Positions 6,422-7,815 of a DNA stretch of 7,815 bases are shown here, one piece after another. Origin of the DNA: Lachnospiraceae bacterium UBA3643 (GTDB lineage Bacteria; Bacillota; Clostridia; Lachnospirales; Lachnospiraceae); contig DFKO01000222.1 in the NCBI GenBank assembly GCA_002373855.1, forward strand, positions 852 through 8,666, given 5' to 3'. The notes under the pieces were generated by a model. It had not been told where the DNA came from and searched no databases. It worked only from the letters and a program-made list of their open reading frames with translations. The translations under genes were made by a program, and so were the position numbers. Numbering within the stretch: the stretch's first letter is position 1; each line of letters begins with the position of its first letter.

Positions 6422-6550
6422 TGCCGACAATAAAAGAAATGATACGGCAAGCAAATGTTCCTATCGTTACAAAGAAAATAATCATTTTTTTGAAAACATT
6501 GAGATACTAATTTAATTGTCCCAGAGGATTTACATTTTATAATTGTCTAG
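6421..6550 (+). pseudogene. Remnant at the AbiEii toxin position
   Basis: An ATG at 6421 overlaps the antitoxin stop by one base and reads MPTIKEMIRQANVP..., ending after 29 codons at TAA 6508-6510. The overlap and the MxTIKEMI-type opening fit the beginning of an AbiEii-family nucleotidyltransferase, which is normally around 200-300 residues. Short stretches in other frames also look coding: NNHFFENIEILI (stop 6514-6516) and DTNLIVPEDLHFIIV (6503-6547, TAG 6548-6550). They could be the frame-shifted 3' end of the same gene after an internal deletion. The scrap ends where repeat copy B begins (6552). The toxin identity is inferred from position; the remaining sequence is too short to prove it. 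Confidence 0.5.
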
Positions 6551-6562
6551 AACAATTCCCGG

Positions 6563-6591
6563 TTTACTGATGTCTGCATATATGTTATATT
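6563..6591 (+). promoter_or_regulatory. Promoter-like pair inside repeat copy B
   Basis: TTTACT (6563-6568), 17-nt spacer and TATATT (6586-6591), the same hexamers and spacing as in copy A. Confidence 0.45.
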
Positions 6592-6596
6592 ACAAG

Positions 6597-6667
6597 CATA
6601 GATTGTTTTGGTTATTCTATGGGTAATTCATCCGTTATTTCATCAAAGAATTACTGGTTTTATTTTT
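6597..6667 (+). ncRNA. Candidate small RNA or leader element in repeat copy B
   Basis: Counterpart of the element at 5691-5761. Hairpin 1 pairs 6597-6602 with 6616-6621. Hairpin 2 pairs GGTAATTC (6622-6629) with GAATTACT (6648-6655), where the one stem change relative to copy A strengthens a G-U pair to G-C. A U-rich tail follows to 6667. Tentative, as for copy A. Confidence 0.35.
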
Positions 6668-6749
6668 GTGTCAAGATTATTATTGCAACACAAAAGGATG
6701 TAACAGCTTTATTTTTTTGCATGGAAATTTTGTAAATAATAAAGTGAAA

Positions 6750-6770
6750 TTAATGTATTAATGATATAAT
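6750..6770 (+). promoter_or_regulatory. BrnT gene promoter with a small palindrome
   Basis: TATAAT at 6765-6770 is preceded by TG at 6762-6763, forming an extended -10 element; no good -35 box is seen at the right distance. TTAATGTATTAA (6750-6761), with 5-bp inverted arms, lies just upstream and could be the site where the antitoxin represses the operon. The palindrome is AT-only apart from one G, so it is weak evidence. Confidence 0.45.
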
Positions 6771-6786
6771 ATAAGGAGAAATTTAT

Positions 6787-7119
6787 ATGCATATAAATAA
6801 TTTAGAAGATGACAATAAAAGAGAAATTTATATTGATAATTTAAGTTTTGAATGGGATGAACGTAAAAACAAATCGAATATTATAAAACATGGTATATCT
6901 TTTGAAACAGCAGCCCATGTATTCTTTGACGAATATTTGTTAGAGATTTATGATGAAGATCATAGTGACTATAATGAAGATTGTTATATCGCAATTGGTA
7001 TTGTAGAACAAGTTTTATATGTTGTTTATACTGATCGAGAAGAAAATATAAGGATTATTTCAGCAAGACCTGCAGAAAAAGATGAAGAAAGATTATATTA
7101 TGAAAGGAGAGGACAATGA
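6787..7119 (+). CDS. brnT: BrnT-family ribonuclease toxin
   Basis: 110 residues. Residues 21-46 carry the BrnT opening FEWDERKNKSNIIKHGISFE followed by TAAHVF. A VLYVVYTDREENIRIISARPA stretch (76-96) and a final E..E...YYERR complete the family pattern. BrnT is a small RelE-like RNase that inhibits translation and is neutralised by a partner bound in a complex that also represses the promoter. The ~20-residue N-terminal extension before FEWD is longer than in typical ~90-residue BrnT proteins, but AAGGAG at 6773-6778 clearly supports this ATG. The stop overlaps the next start by four bases (ATGA). The toxin lies first in its operon, as usual for brnT. The family assignment is strong; toxicity is inferred. 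Confidence 0.88.
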   Translation: MHINNLEDDNKREIYIDNLSFEWDERKNKSNIIKHGISFETAAHVFFDEYLLEIYDEDHSDYNEDCYIAIGIVEQVLYVVYTDREENIRIISARPAEKDEERLYYERRGQ

Positions 7120-7331
7120 ATGTACAGGAACGGAATAATTTAAAAGTTGTTAATATATCCAGAACCGATATTCTTACAGAACAACAAAAAGAAGAGATTC
7201 ATAAAGCAAAATTAATGAAACAGGAGTATGATGAAGATGCTCCTGCATATGGATATGTTAAATTGGCAAATATGTTAGAAAAAACGAAAGAATATACAGC
7301 ACCAATTCAGGAGAGATTGAATAAACTTTAA
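7116..7331 (+). CDS. Small partner of BrnT, putative antitoxin
   Basis: 71 residues, hydrophilic and charged, overlapping the BrnT stop by 4 nt with AAAGGAGA at 7103-7110 as ribosome site. Position, size and coupling are those expected of the antitoxin. The sequence is not a standard BrnA: I cannot see a clear ribbon-helix-helix domain, although a YDEDAPAYG patch (38-46) resembles the acidic 'DEDxP' patch found in some BrnA proteins. The N-terminal LKVVNISRTDILTEQQKEEI could be a strand followed by a helix. It may be a divergent antitoxin that covers the toxin without the usual DNA-binding fold. Function rests on context, so moderate confidence only. Confidence 0.65.
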   Translation: MNVQERNNLKVVNISRTDILTEQQKEEIHKAKLMKQEYDEDAPAYGYVKLANMLEKTKEYTAPIQERLNKL

Positions 7332-7363
7332 ATTAATTGATAATAATTAAAGGAGGTAACAAC

Positions 7364-7660
7364 ATGGTTAGAGAACAAGTAGAAGTGTGCATGAAAGCCA
7401 TACAAGAAACACTTTCACATGAATATTCATCTGCCAGTTATTCTTTGGATGGATACAAAGAAGATGCTGTTTGCCTTCAGGAAAGTGATGGAAAATGGAT
7501 AGTATATGTTGGATATCGTAATCAGAAAGACGATTTAAAAGTATTTCCCAATATTGTTGAAGCGTGCCTGGAAATGATTAAAATGCTAACTGGTGGGGAT
7601 ACTACAACAAATACTATCAGTAGCACTTTCTTCAGTAAGATTGTAGCTAAGACGGCATAA
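7364..7660 (+). CDS. Small protein, possibly Imm59-like immunity protein
   Basis: 98 residues from the ATG at 7364, fixed by AGGAGG at 7351-7356; an in-frame upstream ATG at 7337 has no ribosome site. An N-terminal helix (EQVEVCMKAIQETL) leads into YSLDGYKEDAVCLQ, then DGKWIVYVGYRNQKDDLKVF and a helix VEACLEMIKML. This order (a Ser/Leu-Asp-Gly turn, a Glu-Asp-x-x-Cys strand, a KW.VY strand, then an EAC helix) resembles the Imm59 family of polymorphic-toxin immunity proteins as I remember it. I could not check the match. The Thr-rich tail (TTTNTISSTFF) is less conserved-looking. It begins 32 nt after the BrnT partner and may share its transcript. No toxin for it to neutralise is in view. Confidence 0.55.
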   Translation: MVREQVEVCMKAIQETLSHEYSSASYSLDGYKEDAVCLQESDGKWIVYVGYRNQKDDLKVFPNIVEACLEMIKMLTGGDTTTNTISSTFFSKIVAKTA

Positions 7661-7673
7661 AAATATTCTAACT

Positions 7674-7815
7674 ATGAATTGGGACAATGTCCAGAAGAAA
7701 GTGGGTGATTATATGGGTGGAAAGATAATTGAGCTAGAGTCTGTTAAAAAGTATGACGAATTTATAGAAAATACAATAAAAAATCGAGACAAAGAGACAA
7801 TTGCCATATTACTAA
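7674..7815 (+). CDS. Start of an unidentified gene, cut by the window edge
   Basis: An open frame runs to the end of the window. Three in-frame starts are possible: ATG 7674 (MNWDNVQKKVGDY...), GTG 7701 and ATG 7713 (MGGKIIELESVKKYDEFIEN...). None has a strong ribosome site; GTGGGTGAT just before 7713 is the best of them, while 7674 has none. A small palindrome GGACAATGTCC lies at 7682-7692, which would be upstream of the gene if 7713 is the start. The visible sequence is hydrophilic and helical (YDEFIENTIKNRDKETIAILL). Given the neighbours it may be another immunity or toxin-cluster gene, but the family cannot be told from 47 residues. Confidence 0.5.
   Translation, partial: MNWDNVQKKVGDYMGGKIIELESVKKYDEFIENTIKNRDKETIAILL

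Larger units (their letters stand above)
6552..6678 (+). repeat. 127-bp direct repeat, copy B
   Basis: Same orientation as copy A, offset by exactly 906 bp with no gaps. It sits between the toxin remnant and the promoter region of the BrnT gene. Recombination between A and B would delete the AbiEi-like gene and the toxin remnant. Confidence 0.9.

Noticed and set aside
7333..7350. TTAATT/AATTAA inverted repeat before the Imm59-like gene
   Set aside because: Pure A/T arms in AT-rich DNA with no run of T after them; no reason to call it a terminator or operator.
1..7815. CRISPR array, tRNA or rRNA genes
   Set aside because: No regularly spaced short repeats and no recognisable tRNA or rRNA sequence were seen on either strand.

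Overview
The window looks like a low-to-mid GC Firmicute, most likely a Lachnospiraceae-type rumen or gut clostridium (Butyrivibrio/Pseudobutyrivibrio-like). This is inferred from strong AGGAGG ribosome sites, sigma-A type promoters, an OPT transporter plus PqqD-like pair, and small RpnC-like 'EGRTEGR' proteins. The exact genus cannot be fixed from the sequence alone.

Left part (1-3715) reads as ordinary chromosome with higher GC (a sampled line of the OPT gene is about 53% GC). An HD-GYP cyclic-di-GMP phosphodiesterase runs leftward from position 1266. Its near-consensus promoter sits so close to the ATG that the mRNA is predicted to be leaderless. Diverging from it, an OPT-family oligopeptide transporter (1458-3377) overlaps by one base a PqqD-domain protein (3377-3715), forming a two-gene operon. 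Positions 1-39 lie beyond the HD-GYP stop codon and hold nothing recognisable.

Middle part (3716-5638) is a scarred segment. A 36-bp exact direct repeat, carrying a ribosome site and the first eight codons of a small RpnC-like gene, occurs at 3741 and again at 5382. The first copy is cut off and joined to the 3' end of an unidentified gene. The second starts a complete 64-codon gene. Between them lies a 478-residue protein of unknown function built from internally repeated modules. A strong intrinsic terminator (5605-5637) closes this unit.

Right part (5639-7815) is AT-rich (a sampled line is about 32% GC) and is an accessory defence, toxin-antitoxin and immunity region. It holds an AbiEi-like antitoxin with its own promoter and a candidate operator, and a remnant where its AbiEii toxin should be. 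It also holds a BrnT toxin with a small overlapping partner, a probable Imm59-like immunity protein, and the start of another gene cut by the window edge. Two 127-bp direct repeats (5646-5772 and 6552-6678, 118/127 identical by hand count) precede the AbiEi and BrnT genes. Each contains a conserved sigma-A-like promoter followed by two predicted hairpins and a U-rich tail. The pattern of substitutions fits a pair of related small RNAs or leader elements, and this is the most interesting unexplained structure here.
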